A stretch of 64,000 nt of DNA, taken from assembly GCF_009914315.1 (NCBI RefSeq), contig NZ_CP042596.1, positions 3,720,001-3,784,000 of the forward strand, written 5' to 3'. The notes below the pieces were generated by a model. It worked only from the letters and a program-made list of their open reading frames with translations, was not told where the DNA came from and made no database searches. The position numbers and the translations under genes are program-made. Positions 51,240 through 60,854 of this stretch are shown piece after piece; position 1 is the first letter of the stretch; every line of letters begins with the position of its first letter. Source of the DNA: Granulicella sp. WH15 (GTDB taxonomy: Bacteria > Acidobacteriota > Terriglobia > Terriglobales > Acidobacteriaceae).

Positions 51240-52807
51240 AGCTCCAGCCTGACCGGCAGGGCCAGACGGACCAGCGACTCCCTGAAGCCCTGCGGCCCCT
51301 GCGTCGTGAGCACGCCCCAGTAGGAGGGCGACTGATCCGGCGTATTGCCGTGATTACTTGCCACCAGAGACGCGTAACTCGCCCCCTGCCAGAGCACCAC
51401 GTCTCCCAGGGCGTAGTTATTGCTGGAGCCGTAAGCCCCCTGGTAGACCAGCCCCGGCTTCCCGTCAGCTCCCGGCGCGCCTGCCGGTCCAGCCGCGCCG
51501 GTGGGTCCGGCTGGACCTTGCAGACCGGCGGCTCCGGCAGGCCCCGCTGGTCCGACCGGCCCGGCCACGCCCACGCCAGCGGCGGCCAGCAACCCCCACG
51601 CCGACGGCGTCAGCCCCGGAGTATTGCCGTGGTTGCCCGCCACCAGCGAGATGTAACTGGAGCCGTTGAAGAGGACCGTATCGTTCAACGCGTAGCTGGT
51701 GAGCGGCATGTACGCCCCCTGGTAGGCGATGCCGCTGCCCGTCCCCGTGCCGCTGCCGGTCGTGCTCCCGTAGGCCAGCAGCCCCCATGCCAGCGGCGAC
51801 AGGCCAGGCGTGTTGCCCTGATTCCCCGAGACCAGCGAAAGATAGCTGGAGCCCTCGGAGACCACCACGTCGGCCACGGCGTAGGTCGTGGCGGCGTTGT
51901 AGCTCCCCTGGTAGGTAAAGCCCGTATCCCCCTTTGCTCCCGGAGCACCGGCGGGGCCAATTGGACCTTGAGGCCCAGAGGCTCCAACAGGCCCGCTTGG
52001 ACCAGACGGACCGACGGGACCAACTGCGCCGGGCAGTCCTGCCGGGCCAGTTGGTCCTGACGGCCCGATTGGTCCCATTGGCCCTATTGCTCCGGCTGCA
52101 CCCGTAGCTCCGGTTGGGCCAGTCGCCCCCGCAGGCCCAACGGCCCCGGCTATTCCAGCAGGACCGGCAGGTCCCTGATCTCCCTGCGGCCCCTGCGAGA
52201 CGATCCCCACGTCCAGCACGGGCGCGTGTCCGGTCAGGTCGTTCTCCTTGCTGTCGAACTGCACCGCCGCCGTAGCAGCGGTCAGGGCAAGACCGTGGTT
52301 GGAGGCAGGCGCGCTGAGCCAGCCCTGCACCTGCGCGGTCACGTCGATGGCGATGTACGCACCGGCCTGGCCGACATTGATCGTCTGCACCGCACTGCCC
52401 ATCGCGGGCATGGTCTGGTAGGTAACGCTGTACTCGCCCCACGCCGCGCTGAGCGGCTGCACGCCGATCTGCCCCGCCGTATCCACGCGGTTGACATAGA
52501 GCCGCAGCACCGCGCGGGAGATCTGCGCCGAGGTCGTTCCGGTAGGCAGCAGGCTCAGGTCAAACTGCACCAACCCGGTATAGCCGCTCCCCACATAGAT
52601 GTTCGAGATGGCCCCGCTGTTCACCGTGGGGCGGGCGCTGTTGACGTGCGCATCCGCGACCAGCGTAGCCTGTACGGCACGGGCCTGCGCGGTCAGGACC
52701 AAGGCGGCGCAAAGCAGAGCCAGAATCCGGCCCCACCCACGGGCCAGCACTGCCTCCTGAGAACGTCGCATCCCCCGCACACTGCCAACGGCAGAAAAGT
52801 ACTGCAT
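51227..52807 (-). CDS. Collagen-like/CBM-repeat surface protein, N-terminal part with DNRLRE-like domain
   Basis: Start chosen at ATG 52807 (GGAG 7 nt upstream); ATG 52771 or 52888 are alternatives. A long signal peptide ends near 'LTAQARA'. It is followed by a DNRLRE/CBM96-like beta-sandwich ('[17 protein letters not shown]', '[18 protein letters not shown]', '[20 protein letters not shown]'), then collagen-like Gly-X-Y runs and three repeats of the '[19 protein letters not shown]', 'NHGNTP' type. About 21 residues before the end the frame leaves the Gly-X-Y pattern ('[15 protein letters not shown]'), showing a one-base loss near 51288. Without it the protein would run to about 1200 residues. 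Confidence 0.78.
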   Translation of the reverse strand: MQYFSAVGSVRGMRRSQEAVLARGWGRILALLCAALVLTAQARAVQATLVADAHVNSARPTVNSGAISNIYVGSGYTGLVQFDLSLLPTGTTSAQISRAVLRLYVNRVDTAGQIGVQPLSAAWGEYSVTYQTMPAMGSAVQTINVGQAGAYIAIDVTAQVQGWLSAPASNHGLALTAATAAVQFDSKENDLTGHAPVLDVGIVSQGPQGDQGPAGPAGIAGAVGPAGATGPTGATGAAGAIGPMGPIGPSGPTGPAGLPGAVGPVGPSGPSGPVGASGPQGPIGPAGAPGAKGDTGFTYQGSYNAATTYAVADVVVSEGSSYLSLVSGNQGNTPGLSPLAWGLLAYGSTTGSGTGTGSGIAYQGAYMPLTSYALNDTVLFNGSSYISLVAGNHGNTPGLTPSAWGLLAAAGVGVAGPVGPAGPAGAAGLQGPAGPTGAAGPAGAPGADGKPGLVYQGAYGSSNNYALGDVVLWQGASYASLVASNHGNTPDQSPSYWGVLTTQGPQGFRESLVRLALPVRLELWDL

Positions 52808-53145
52808 TACCACTCCAAACAGAGGAGCGCGGCACTGGAGCGACCGCCGTGGAGTGCTGCCCACGACCATCCTCTTCATCCCACGCACCTCTCAACGATC
52901 CCTGCTCAGAAATTCACGTTGCCGCCGGCTGTGGTCGGGCCAGCGGTTGAGGTACAAAAGTAATGTATGAAACGCCTCTATTGAAAAACAGCACAGGTGA
53001 AAGTGCAAGAGGTTTCGTCGGCTGAGTCTGCGGATCTCCGCCCAACGTCAAAGACAGCATCCAACTGATTGATCGCCTGATTGACTGCCCCGTAAACTTT
53101 GCATCAGGCGCAGCGCAAATCCAGAAGTGAAGGCCCTTGAAGACC

Positions 53146-54792
53146 ATGATGAAACTCACGCCCAACGAGCCCGGCAAACTTCCGCTTCCTGAGAACCTCG
53201 TCAACACGCCGCGCCTGATTACCGCCTACTACAGCCTGCACCCGGATGTCTCCAATCCCGCCGAGCGCGTGGCCTTCGGCACCTCCGGCCATCGCGGCAG
53301 CGCGCTCAACACCTCGTTCAACGACGACCACATCGCCGCCATCACCCAGGCCATCGTCGAGTACCGCCACAGCCAGAAGACCACCGGTCCCATCTTCCTC
53401 GCGCAGGACACGCACGCGCTCTCGGACCCCGCCTTCGCCACCGCGCTCGAGGTGCTGGCAGCCAATGAGATCCCCACCCGCATCGACGCGACGCTCGGCT
53501 ACACGCCCACGCCCGCTCTCTCGCACGCCATCCTCGGCTACAACCGCGACCGCATCACCGAGCTGGCCGACGGCATCGTCATCACGCCCTCGCACAACCC
53601 GCCCGAGGACGGCGGCTTCAAGTACAACCCGCCCAGCGGCGGCCCGGCCGACACCGGCGCGACCAAGTGGATCGAGAACCGCGCCAACGAGCTGATCGCG
53701 GGCGGCCTCAAGGACGTCAAGCGCATCACGTACAGCAAGGCGCTGGCCGCTGAGACGACCCTCCGCCACGACTTCCTGACCGCCTACGTGGACGACCTCG
53801 CGAACGTCATCGACTTCGACGTGCTGCGCGGCTCCGGGCTGAAGCTGGCCGTCGATCCGCTGGGCGGCGCGGGCGTCCACTACTGGCCGCGCATCATCGA
53901 GCAGTACAAGCTGCCCGCCGAGCTGCTGAACCCAAACATCGACCCCACCTTCCGCTTTATGACCTGCGACTGGGACGGCAAGATCCGCATGGACTGCTCC
54001 AGCCCCAACGCGATGGCCTCGATGATCGCGAAGAAGGATCTCTTCGACGTGGCCTGGGCCTGCGACACCGACCACGACCGCCACGGCATCGTGACGCGCA
54101 GCTCCGGCCTGCTGAATCCGAACCACTACCTCGCGGTTTCAATCGAGTACCTCTTCCGGCATCGTCCGGGCTGGGCTGCAAGCGTCGGCATCGGCAAGAC
54201 GCTGGTCTCTTCGAGCATGATCGACCGCGTGGCCGCTGGCCTCGGACGCCCGATGCTCGAAGTTCCGGTGGGCTTCAAGTGGTTCGTCGACGGCCTGATT
54301 GACGGCACGCTGGGCTTCGTCGGCGAGGAGTCTGCCGGGGCCAGCTTCCTGCGCACTAATGGCAAGGTCTGGACGACGGACAAGGACGGTCTGATCCTGG
54401 GCCTGCTGGCCGCGGAGATGACCGCCCGCACCGGCAAGGACCCCGGCGTGCTCTACGGCGAGCTGACCGCCCGCTACGGTAATCCGGTCTATCAGCGCAT
54501 CGACGCGGCCGCGACCAAGGAGCAGAAGGCCAAGCTGGGCAAGCTCTCGCCCCAGCAGGTGACCGCGACCGAGTTGGCCGGGGAGCCGATCACGGCGATC
54601 CTGACCGAGGCTCCGGGGAACCATGCGGCCATCGGCGGGTTGAAGGTGACGACGGCCAACGGCTGGTTTGCGGCGCGGCCCAGCGGCACGGAAGACGTGT
54701 ACAAGATCTACGCGGAGAGCTTCAAGGGAGAGGATCACCTGAAGCAGATCCAGACCGAGGCGCAGGCGTTGGTGACAGCGGCGATCGCGTAG
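53146..54792 (+). CDS. pgm: Phosphoglucomutase (alpha-D-glucose phosphate-specific)
   Basis: Interconverts glucose 1-phosphate and glucose 6-phosphate. 548 residues, as the E. coli Pgm type. 'VAFGTSGHRGSALNTSFN' at the N-terminus, the active-site phosphoserine motif 'VITPSHNPPEDGGFKYNPP', the metal loop 'ACDTDHDRHGIV', and the C-terminal phosphate-binding 'ARPSGTEDVYKIYAESF'. ATG 53146 is preferred; a TTG at 53137 in frame would add three residues. The upstream 340 bp (52808-53145) between the divergent collagen-like gene and pgm contain no recognisable element. Confidence 0.96.
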   Translation: MMKLTPNEPGKLPLPENLVNTPRLITAYYSLHPDVSNPAERVAFGTSGHRGSALNTSFNDDHIAAITQAIVEYRHSQKTTGPIFLAQDTHALSDPAFATALEVLAANEIPTRIDATLGYTPTPALSHAILGYNRDRITELADGIVITPSHNPPEDGGFKYNPPSGGPADTGATKWIENRANELIAGGLKDVKRITYSKALAAETTLRHDFLTAYVDDLANVIDFDVLRGSGLKLAVDPLGGAGVHYWPRIIEQYKLPAELLNPNIDPTFRFMTCDWDGKIRMDCSSPNAMASMIAKKDLFDVAWACDTDHDRHGIVTRSSGLLNPNHYLAVSIEYLFRHRPGWAASVGIGKTLVSSSMIDRVAAGLGRPMLEVPVGFKWFVDGLIDGTLGFVGEESAGASFLRTNGKVWTTDKDGLILGLLAAEMTARTGKDPGVLYGELTARYGNPVYQRIDAAATKEQKAKLGKLSPQQVTATELAGEPITAILTEAPGNHAAIGGLKVTTANGWFAARPSGTEDVYKIYAESFKGEDHLKQIQTEAQALVTAAIA

Positions 54793-54795
54793 ATC

Positions 54796-55090
54796 GCCTT
54801 TTACGCGAAGCGTCCAAAACAGCACGAGGTGCCGGTCTTTCGAATACGGCACGAAGTGCCCCGACGTGAGGGCGGCACTTGCCGTTGCTTGTTTCCTTGG
54901 TTGTCATTCAGGAGCGAAGCGGAGGAATCTGCTTTTGCTCTTGCTTCTGGGTAGGTCGGGCTGAAGCCCGACCTACCCCAGAAGCAAGAGCAACAACAAC
55001 GGCAGAAGCAACAACAAAGGCAAAAGCAGATTCCTCCGCTTCGCTCCTGAATGACAACCAAGAAAACAGACAACGACAAAGCCTTACGAT
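54796..55090. repeat. Composite inverted-repeat cassette (C', A, B, B', A')
   Basis: Left half: TTTTACGCGAAGCGTCCAAA, linker, TTGGTTGTCATTCAGGAGCG, AATCTGCTTTTGCTC. Centre: GGTCGGGCTGAAGCCCGACC as a self-complementary B pair. Right half: GCAGATTCCTCCGCTTCGCT, GAATGACAACCAAGAAAACA. The halves are inverted copies; the whole could form a very long stem. It lies between convergent pgm and the glycosyltransferase. Confidence 0.8.
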
Positions 55091-55096
55091 CTGCCA

Positions 55097-56359
55097 CTAA
55101 CCTCTCATCGCGCGTTCGATGGCATCACAGGCCGCTGCAACACCGTCTTCGGCTCGAATCTGTTGCGCCACTTCTGCAACCTTCACAGCAATCGAAGCAG
55201 AGCCGGTAAGCTCGTGAATCGCCTTCGCAACCTGCCGCGCCCGATAGCCTCTCCGGGACAACACCCGCGCACAGCCGAGCCGCTTCAACCGCTCCGCGTT
55301 GTCGAATTGGTCGTGCCCCCACGGCACCGCGAGGATGGGCACACCGGCTCGCAGCGACTCCGCCGTGGTGCCGATGCCGCACTGGTGAACCACCGCTGCG
55401 GCTCGCGGAAACAGCGCCGCATAAGGCTCATAAGCAGTCACATGAATAGTCTCCGATGCAAGCCCCTGAAGCGGTTCTTCCCCCACTAACAGAACAGCGC
55501 GCCGCCCCAGCAAACGCGCAGCAGCGGCGCTCTCGGCATAGAAGTCTCCAGCGTGCTGCACCGCCGCCGAACCCAGCGTAAAGACCAGCGGCGGCTCGCC
55601 CGCACGAAGAAACTCCTCCGTCTCCGCAGTCAGCGCGATTCCACTCGAAGCACCATAAAACGGGAACCCCGTAACGACCGTGCCCGCAGGCCAATCCGGC
55701 TGAGCCACGCCCAGCAGCGGCGAAAACCAAGCCTGCGCATACTCCCCCTGCGCGCCCCAGTAGAGAATCGGGTTTTGCGCGGGCATCGGCAAGCCAAGGC
55801 TGCGGCGAAGATCGTAAATCGGCTGTGCCCATGCACGCGCACGCCACGCCGCCATCTTGTGCAGCACTCGAAAGGGCGTCGGCCCAAAGCGCCGCAACCC
55901 ATACGTCCAGCGCGCGGGAGCCAGCACCGACGGATCATGCACCGACACAAACGCCGCAGGCTGCAAGCCCACTGAGACCAGCGGAATCCCCAGCGTCTCC
56001 GCCACCAGTGGAGCGGCGTAGAGCAGAACATGCGTCACCAGAACGTCCGCACCCACGCACGCCGCGCGCAGGTCCGCGAACGAGTCGGCAAGATGCGGCA
56101 ACATCAGTTTGCGGATGATGTACTCGGTGCCGGTGCGCGGGCTCCAGATACGGCGCACCACCTCCCGATCCCCGCGAAACCGCTCCAGATCTGGCCGCAC
56201 CGCATGAAATTCCAGCCCCTCGCGCTCTACCCTCTCGCGATAGATCTCCGATGTCGCAATCGTGACCGCGTGGCCTCGCGCCTTCAGCCCAAGGCCCACC
56301 GCGAGGTATGGATGAAGGTCGCCGAGAGAGCCGAAGGTGGTGAGGACAATACGCCGCAT
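55097..56359 (-). CDS. UGT/MGT-like glycosyltransferase (GT1 family)
   Basis: 420 residues. The N-terminal domain 'IVLTTFGSLGDLHPYLAVGL' and 'GLKARGHAVTIATSE' and the C-terminal donor-binding region 'VHQCGIGTTAESLRAGVPIL' with 'PWGHDQFDNAERLKRLGCAR' are typical of the GT1 family of sugar transferases acting on small lipophilic or polyketide-like acceptors. Donor probably UDP- or dTDP-sugar. It is divergent from pckG and not part of an obvious biosynthetic cluster, so the acceptor is unknown. Confidence 0.9.
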   Translation of the reverse strand: MRRIVLTTFGSLGDLHPYLAVGLGLKARGHAVTIATSEIYRERVEREGLEFHAVRPDLERFRGDREVVRRIWSPRTGTEYIIRKLMLPHLADSFADLRAACVGADVLVTHVLLYAAPLVAETLGIPLVSVGLQPAAFVSVHDPSVLAPARWTYGLRRFGPTPFRVLHKMAAWRARAWAQPIYDLRRSLGLPMPAQNPILYWGAQGEYAQAWFSPLLGVAQPDWPAGTVVTGFPFYGASSGIALTAETEEFLRAGEPPLVFTLGSAAVQHAGDFYAESAAAARLLGRRAVLLVGEEPLQGLASETIHVTAYEPYAALFPRAAAVVHQCGIGTTAESLRAGVPILAVPWGHDQFDNAERLKRLGCARVLSRRGYRARQVAKAIHELTGSASIAVKVAEVAQQIRAEDGVAAACDAIERAMRG

Positions 56360-56510
56360 CAGAGCCCAGTGTAAGGCTTTCAGGAGGAGTAAGGCCGCTT
56401 GGCGCTCTCACCCATTCATGGACCCACTCGAAAAATTGGTCTGATAATCGAACATATTTCTCATTTGCAGGTTGACAGCCCAATCACCAACGGCGAAGAA
56501 TCACCGTGAC

Positions 56511-58328
56511 ATGAAGACCTCGACGATGTCCGCGACCTCCGCACTGCCCACGACCAACAAGCACCTCATCCGCTGGGTCGAAAAGATGGCCGACCTGACC
56601 CAGCCCGACTCGATCCACTGGGTTGACGGCTCCCAGGCCGAGTACGACGCGCTCTGCGCCGGGCTGGTCGACGCGGGCACCTTCACCCGGCTCAACCAGG
56701 AGCTGTGGCCCGGCTGCTACTACGCCCGCTCGTCGCCCAACGACGTCGCCCGCGTCGAGGACCGGACTTTTATCTGCTCGTTGTCCAAGGACAACGCGGG
56801 TCCCACGAACAACTGGGAAGACCCGTTCGTCATGCGCAAGAAGCTGAAGGCGCTCTTCAAAGGCTCCATGCGCGGACGCACCATGTACGTACTGCCCTAC
56901 AGCATGGGCCCCATCGGCTCGCCCATGTCGCAGATCGGCGTGCAGCTTACCGACTCCGCCTACGCGGTCGTCAACATGCGCATCATGGCGCGCATCGGCA
57001 CGCCGGTCTTCGCCGAGATCGACAAGGATGAGAAGCGCGTGGTGCCGTGTATGCACAGCGTGGGCGCGCCGCTGGTCGGCGGCAAAAAGGACGTGCCCTG
57101 GCCGTGCAACGAGGAGAAGTACATCGTCCACTTCCCCGAGACGCGCGAGATCTGGTCGTACGGGTCTGGTTATGGTGGAAATGCCCTCCTCGGCAAGAAG
57201 TGCTTCGCGCTGCGCATCGCCAGCAACATCGCCCGCGACGAGGGCTGGATGGCCGAGCACATGCTCATCGTCGGCGTCGAGTCGCCCGACGGCGAAAAGA
57301 CCTACGTAGCCGCGGCCTTTCCCTCCGCCTGCGGCAAGACCAACTTCGCCATGCTCATCCCGCCCGCCGGGTTCGAGGGCTGGAAGGTCTGGACCGTCGG
57401 CGACGACATCGCCTGGATCAAGCCCGACTCCACCGGACGCCTGCGCGCCATCAACCCCGAGGCTGGATTCTTCGGCGTCGCGCCCGGCACCAGCCAGAAG
57501 ACCAACCCCAACGCCATGGCGACGCTGGCCCGCAACACCATCTTCACCAACGTGGCGCTGACGCCCGAGGGCGGCGTCTGGTGGGAGGGCATGACCGACG
57601 CTCCGCCGCCGCACCTGACCGACTGGCGCGGCAACCCGTGGACCCCGGAGTCGGCCACGCCCGCCGCACACCCCAACGGCCGCTTCACAGCTCCGGCCAG
57701 CCAGTGCCCCACCATCGACCCGGCGTGGGAAGACCCGAACGGCGTGCCCATCTCGGCGTTCATCTTCGGCGGCCGCCGCCCCCAGACGATTCCGCTGGTC
57801 TACCAGGCCTTCAACTGGTCGGCGGGCGTGTATATCGGGGCCACCATGGGCTCGGAGACCACGGCGGCAGCGGGAGCCCCCGTCGGCACCGTGCGCCGCG
57901 ACCCCATGGCCATGCTGCCCTTCTGCGGCTACCACATGGGCGACTACTTCCGGCACTGGATCCGTATGCAGCGCAACCTGACCGAGACGCCGCGCGTCTT
58001 CCACGTCAACTGGTTCCGCAAGGGGCCGGACGGCAAGTTCCTGTGGCCCGGCTACAGCCAGAACATGCGCGTGCTCAAGTGGATCGTCGACCGGGTGCGC
58101 GGCCGGGTACGCGGCAAGGAGACGCCGATCGGCTGGACCCCCAAGTACACGGACATCAACTGGAACGGGCTGGACTTCTCCTACGACCAGTTCTCGCAGC
58201 TCCAGGCCGTCGACCGCGAGACCTGGAAGAAGGAGGTCATGGGCCACGAGGAGCTGTTCATCTCGCTCCACGACCACCTGCCGCCGGAGATGATCTACGA
58301 ACGCGAACTGCTGATCTGCCGCCTCTGA
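56511..58328 (+). CDS. pckG: Phosphoenolpyruvate carboxykinase (GTP)
   Basis: Oxaloacetate + GTP to phosphoenolpyruvate + CO2, first committed step of gluconeogenesis. 605 residues from ATG 56511, the GTP-dependent type. Key motifs: '[20 protein letters not shown]', '[18 protein letters not shown]' and the P-loop-like catalytic '[19 protein letters not shown]' (Cys-containing kinase-1a motif, about 270-278), kinase-2 '[11 protein letters not shown]', and '[17 protein letters not shown]'. ATG 56526 is a possible start too. It is followed by repeat hairpins rather than another gene. Works with fbp and pgm. Confidence 0.97.
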   Translation: MKTSTMSATSALPTTNKHLIRWVEKMADLTQPDSIHWVDGSQAEYDALCAGLVDAGTFTRLNQELWPGCYYARSSPNDVARVEDRTFICSLSKDNAGPTNNWEDPFVMRKKLKALFKGSMRGRTMYVLPYSMGPIGSPMSQIGVQLTDSAYAVVNMRIMARIGTPVFAEIDKDEKRVVPCMHSVGAPLVGGKKDVPWPCNEEKYIVHFPETREIWSYGSGYGGNALLGKKCFALRIASNIARDEGWMAEHMLIVGVESPDGEKTYVAAAFPSACGKTNFAMLIPPAGFEGWKVWTVGDDIAWIKPDSTGRLRAINPEAGFFGVAPGTSQKTNPNAMATLARNTIFTNVALTPEGGVWWEGMTDAPPPHLTDWRGNPWTPESATPAAHPNGRFTAPASQCPTIDPAWEDPNGVPISAFIFGGRRPQTIPLVYQAFNWSAGVYIGATMGSETTAAAGAPVGTVRRDPMAMLPFCGYHMGDYFRHWIRMQRNLTETPRVFHVNWFRKGPDGKFLWPGYSQNMRVLKWIVDRVRGRVRGKETPIGWTPKYTDINWNGLDFSYDQFSQLQAVDRETWKKEVMGHEELFISLHDHLPPEMIYERELLICRL

Positions 58329-58455
58329 GCACTTCGTGCCGTTCTCGGCTTCGCGTGGTCCTCCCGTTGGTCGGAAATAAGAATTCTCGCTGCCGACCAG
58401 CGGGAGGCCCTCAGACGATAATTTCCCCATGCCGCCCCGAGAACGGTACGAAGTA
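58329..58455. repeat. Repeat modules C/D after pckG
   Basis: Starts at the pckG stop: GCACTTCGTGCCGTTCTCGG, then a D hairpin (arms 58357-58374 GGTCCTCCCGTTGGTCGG and 58393-58410, two mismatches), then 'CCCCATGCCGCCCCGAGAAC' and GGTACGAAGTAC. The hairpin may terminate pckG. Similar to 48065-48167 and to 6456-6535. Confidence 0.65.
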
Positions 58456-58472
58456 CAAATTTTCTTTAATTA

Positions 58473-58502
58473 TTGACGTTCTCTAACGATCCGGGTTATG
58501 CT
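58473..58502 (+). promoter_or_regulatory. Promoter candidate (TTGACG, 18 bp, TATGCT)
   Basis: A near-consensus -35 (TTGACG, 58473-58478) and -10 (TATGCT, 58497-58502) in an AT-rich stretch with no open reading frame downstream before a terminator. It would start a transcript around 58509-58510. Confidence 0.55.
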
Positions 58503-58509
58503 TTTCGTT

Positions 58510-58630
58510 AGGGCAAGGCTCCTCGCGCTTGCGTTGAGTTGAGCCGGCCCCAACGAAGTCCACCCACTTCGTTTGTATTACAGGAATAGCCACGCAACAG
58601 CCCCCACCGCGCTGCGTGGCTTTCCCTTTT
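58510..58630 (+). ncRNA. Candidate small RNA with three stem-loops
   Basis: Bounded by the promoter at 58473-58502 and the T-tailed hairpin at 58588-58630, about 120 nt, with no ORF. Three hairpins can be drawn: GCAAG/CTTGC (about 58513-58532), a perfect AACGAAGT-CCACCC-ACTTCGTT (58552-58573), and the terminator AGCCACGCA/TGCGTGGCT whose loop is C-rich (CCCCCACC). C-rich loops are common in small RNAs that pair with ribosome-binding sites. It lacks the conserved core of SRP RNA and does not look like tmRNA. Novel or unrecognised; prediction only. Confidence 0.5.
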
Positions 58631-58631
58631 T
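58588..58631 (+). terminator. Intrinsic terminator (AGCCACGCA/TGCGTGGCT, T-tail)
   Basis: Perfect 9-bp stem (58588-58596 / 58613-58621), 16-nt C-rich loop, followed by TTCCCTTTTTC. It ends right at the doxX stop (58631) on the other strand, so it serves the + strand transcript. Confidence 0.7.
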
Positions 58632-59029
58632 CAGCGCCATTGCGGAAACCTTCGATCTACAGCCAACGCACCCGCACCATAGAAGGTCAGCATGACCGCC
58701 AGGGCGACGAGCGCCAGGATGTAGTTGTAAATTCCAAAGCCCTGATGGATGCCGACAGTAAAGAAGGCCACCAGCATGTTGATCGCAGTAAGAGCTGCGG
58801 CGAGCCGCGTAAAAAGCCCCACCAGCAGCAGAACGCCGCCGACCAGCTCCACATAGGCAGAGACATACCCCAGCCACTGCGGCATCCCCAGCGTTGCCAC
58901 ATACTGGGCGAAGTGATGCAACGCGCCGGGATGAAACACCTTCTGATAGCCATGAACGCTCATGGAGAGGCCAAGCGCCAGACGCATCACCAGCGCTCCC
59001 ACGGGCTGTAGTCGATCGAGCAATCGCAT
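58631..59029 (-). CDS. DoxX family membrane protein
   Basis: 132 residues, four transmembrane helices. DoxX pattern: 'GALVMRLALGLSMSVHGYQK' and 'LGYVSAYVELVGGVLLLVG', 'FFTVGIHQGFGIYNYILALV'. Relatives are quinol oxidase subunits in archaea, or membrane partners of redox/antioxidant proteins in bacteria. Shine-Dalgarno AAAGGA is present upstream of the ATG. It is monocistronic; a role beyond membrane redox cannot be assigned. Confidence 0.88.
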   Translation of the reverse strand: MRLLDRLQPVGALVMRLALGLSMSVHGYQKVFHPGALHHFAQYVATLGMPQWLGYVSAYVELVGGVLLLVGLFTRLAAALTAINMLVAFFTVGIHQGFGIYNYILALVALAVMLTFYGAGALAVDRRFPQWR

Positions 59030-59159
59030 CCTGAACTTTCCTTTCAGACTTCCTTTCGGGAATAGCAGAAGGGGGGACTCTTGTGCTCAGATTAGCAGCA
59101 GTACAAGCTCCTGGGCTTCATAGAAATTACAACACCGAGCAGTAGACTAGAACCAGCCG

Positions 59160-60854
59160 ATGCCGCTCGAGACCCCCAACGTCACGCCCGCAACCGCCAC
59201 AGCTAACCCGACCGTCAGTGGCTTCGCGCCCCTGCGCATCCGGCTCTTCCGCGACCGCTGGATCGCCTCGACCGTCTCCTCGGTCGGCACCTGGATGCAG
59301 GACACCGCCGGAACCTGGCTGATGACCGTCCTGACCACCTCGCCCCTGCTCATCGCGCTCATGCAGACGGCGGCCTCGCTGCCCGTGCTGGTCCTCGGCC
59401 TGCTGGCCGGGTCCACCGCCGAGATCTACGACCGGCGCAAGTTGCTCATCTTCTGGCAGGTGTGGATGCTCGGCTCGGTCGGCATCCTGGCCGTTCTGAC
59501 CTTTCTCGGCCACGTCTCGCCCTGGGCACTGCTGGGGTTTACCTTCCTGCTCAACATCGGCTCGGCCATGAACAACCCGGCCTGGCAGGCCATCGTGCCG
59601 GAGCTGGTGCCGCGCGAGCTGATCCCCGACACCGTCTCGCTCAACGCCGCCTCGAACAACATCGCCCGCGCCGTCGGCCCGGCCATCGGCGGCCTGATGG
59701 TCGCGGCCTTCAAGACCGCCCACACCGGCGCGGGCGCGGTCTTCGCGCTCAACGCGGTCTCCTTCGCGGGCGTCATCTGGGTTCTGGTCAACTGGAAGCG
59801 CGTTCCGCTGTTCAAGTCGGCGCTGCCATCCGAGCGCATCGCCGGGTCCATCCGCTCCGGCCTGCGCTACGTCCGCTACTCGCCGCAACTACAGGCGTCG
59901 CTCGTCCGCGCACTACACTACACCTTCTTCGTCTCCGCCATCTGGTCGCTGCTGGCCGTGGTCGCCCGGCAAGACATGCACCAGGGCGCGATGGGTTACG
60001 GCATCCTGAACGGCTCGCTCGGCCTCGGAGCGCTCATCGCCGCCACCCAGATGCCGCGCATTCGCCGCCGCCTCACCGCCTCGTCGATCCTGATGGTGGG
60101 CACCAGCTACCAGGTCTTCACGCTGCTCATCCTGGCCTTCGTGCACACGCCGTACATCATCGTTCCGGTGCTCATCGTGGCCGGTTCGGCGTGGACGAGC
60201 ACCATGTCCACCATCAACACCTCCATCCAGCTCTCGGTGCCCGCGTGGGTCACGGCCCGCGCCCTCGGCACCTACCTGATGACCTTCCAGGGCGGGCTGG
60301 CGCTGGGCTCGATCCTCTGGGGCGCGCTGGCCGAGCATATGCAGACCTCGACAGCCCTGGCGATAGCCGCCGCTGGTCTAGGACTGACGCTGCCGCTCGC
60401 CGCCCGCTTCAAGATCCTGCACGGCGCGCTGCCCGACCACACCCCCTACGAGTGGAAGCGCCCCGCGCCCGAGCTGATCGCGCCCGAGGAGAACCTCGAA
60501 TCGGACTTCAGTGAAGGCCCCGTGCGCATCTCGATCGAGTACAACATTCCGGCGGAGAACTACGTCCAGTTCACCCATGCGATCCACGAGCTGCGCGGCG
60601 TGCGGCTGCGCGACGGGGCGGTTCGCTGGGGGATCTACCGCGAGGCGGTGAACCCGACGCACCTGAACGAGACCTTCATCATGGAGTCGTGGCTGGACTA
60701 CCTGCGCTCGCGCGAACGCACAACCGCGGCGGATACTGTGATCCGCGACAGAGCCTATGCGCTGCACCAGTCGCCCGACGGCACGCCGCCCAAGGTGACG
60801 CATCAGATCTACGCCCGCGAGATCACGCCCAGCCTGCCAGCATCAGAAAAATAA
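59160..60854 (+). CDS. MFS transporter (EntS/MFS_3 type) with C-terminal ABM-like domain
   Basis: 564 residues. The first about 400 form a 12-helix major facilitator of the MFS_3/enterobactin-exporter type ('SSVGTWMQDTAGTWLMTVLT', 'GLLAGSTAEIYDRRKLLIFW', 'FLLNIGSAMNNPAWQAIVPE', 'NNIARAVGPAIGGLM'). A soluble extension of about 130 residues follows ('VRISIEYNIPAENYVQFTHA', 'RDGAVRWGIYREAV'), resembling an antibiotic-biosynthesis-monooxygenase-like dimer fold, an arrangement known in this subfamily. It probably exports a small molecule such as a siderophore or drug. A -10-like TAGACT lies 11 nt before the start. Confidence 0.9.
   Translation: MPLETPNVTPATATANPTVSGFAPLRIRLFRDRWIASTVSSVGTWMQDTAGTWLMTVLTTSPLLIALMQTAASLPVLVLGLLAGSTAEIYDRRKLLIFWQVWMLGSVGILAVLTFLGHVSPWALLGFTFLLNIGSAMNNPAWQAIVPELVPRELIPDTVSLNAASNNIARAVGPAIGGLMVAAFKTAHTGAGAVFALNAVSFAGVIWVLVNWKRVPLFKSALPSERIAGSIRSGLRYVRYSPQLQASLVRALHYTFFVSAIWSLLAVVARQDMHQGAMGYGILNGSLGLGALIAATQMPRIRRRLTASSILMVGTSYQVFTLLILAFVHTPYIIVPVLIVAGSAWTSTMSTINTSIQLSVPAWVTARALGTYLMTFQGGLALGSILWGALAEHMQTSTALAIAAAGLGLTLPLAARFKILHGALPDHTPYEWKRPAPELIAPEENLESDFSEGPVRISIEYNIPAENYVQFTHAIHELRGVRLRDGAVRWGIYREAVNPTHLNETFIMESWLDYLRSRERTTAADTVIRDRAYALHQSPDGTPPKVTHQIYAREITPSLPASEK

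Noticed and set aside
55097..58328. Natural-product gene cluster around the GT1 glycosyltransferase
   Set aside because: Neighbours are pgm, pckG and an isolated exporter; there is no synthase or tailoring enzyme.
56484..58430. A 648-codon frame antisense to pckG, and a 689-codon frame antisense to sucA (61346-63415)
   Set aside because: Both mirror highly conserved enzymes and have no recognisable domains.
58510..58630. Signal recognition particle RNA or tmRNA
   Set aside because: The conserved SRP core (GGAAGCAGCC-type loop) and tRNA-like ends with a tag ORF are absent.
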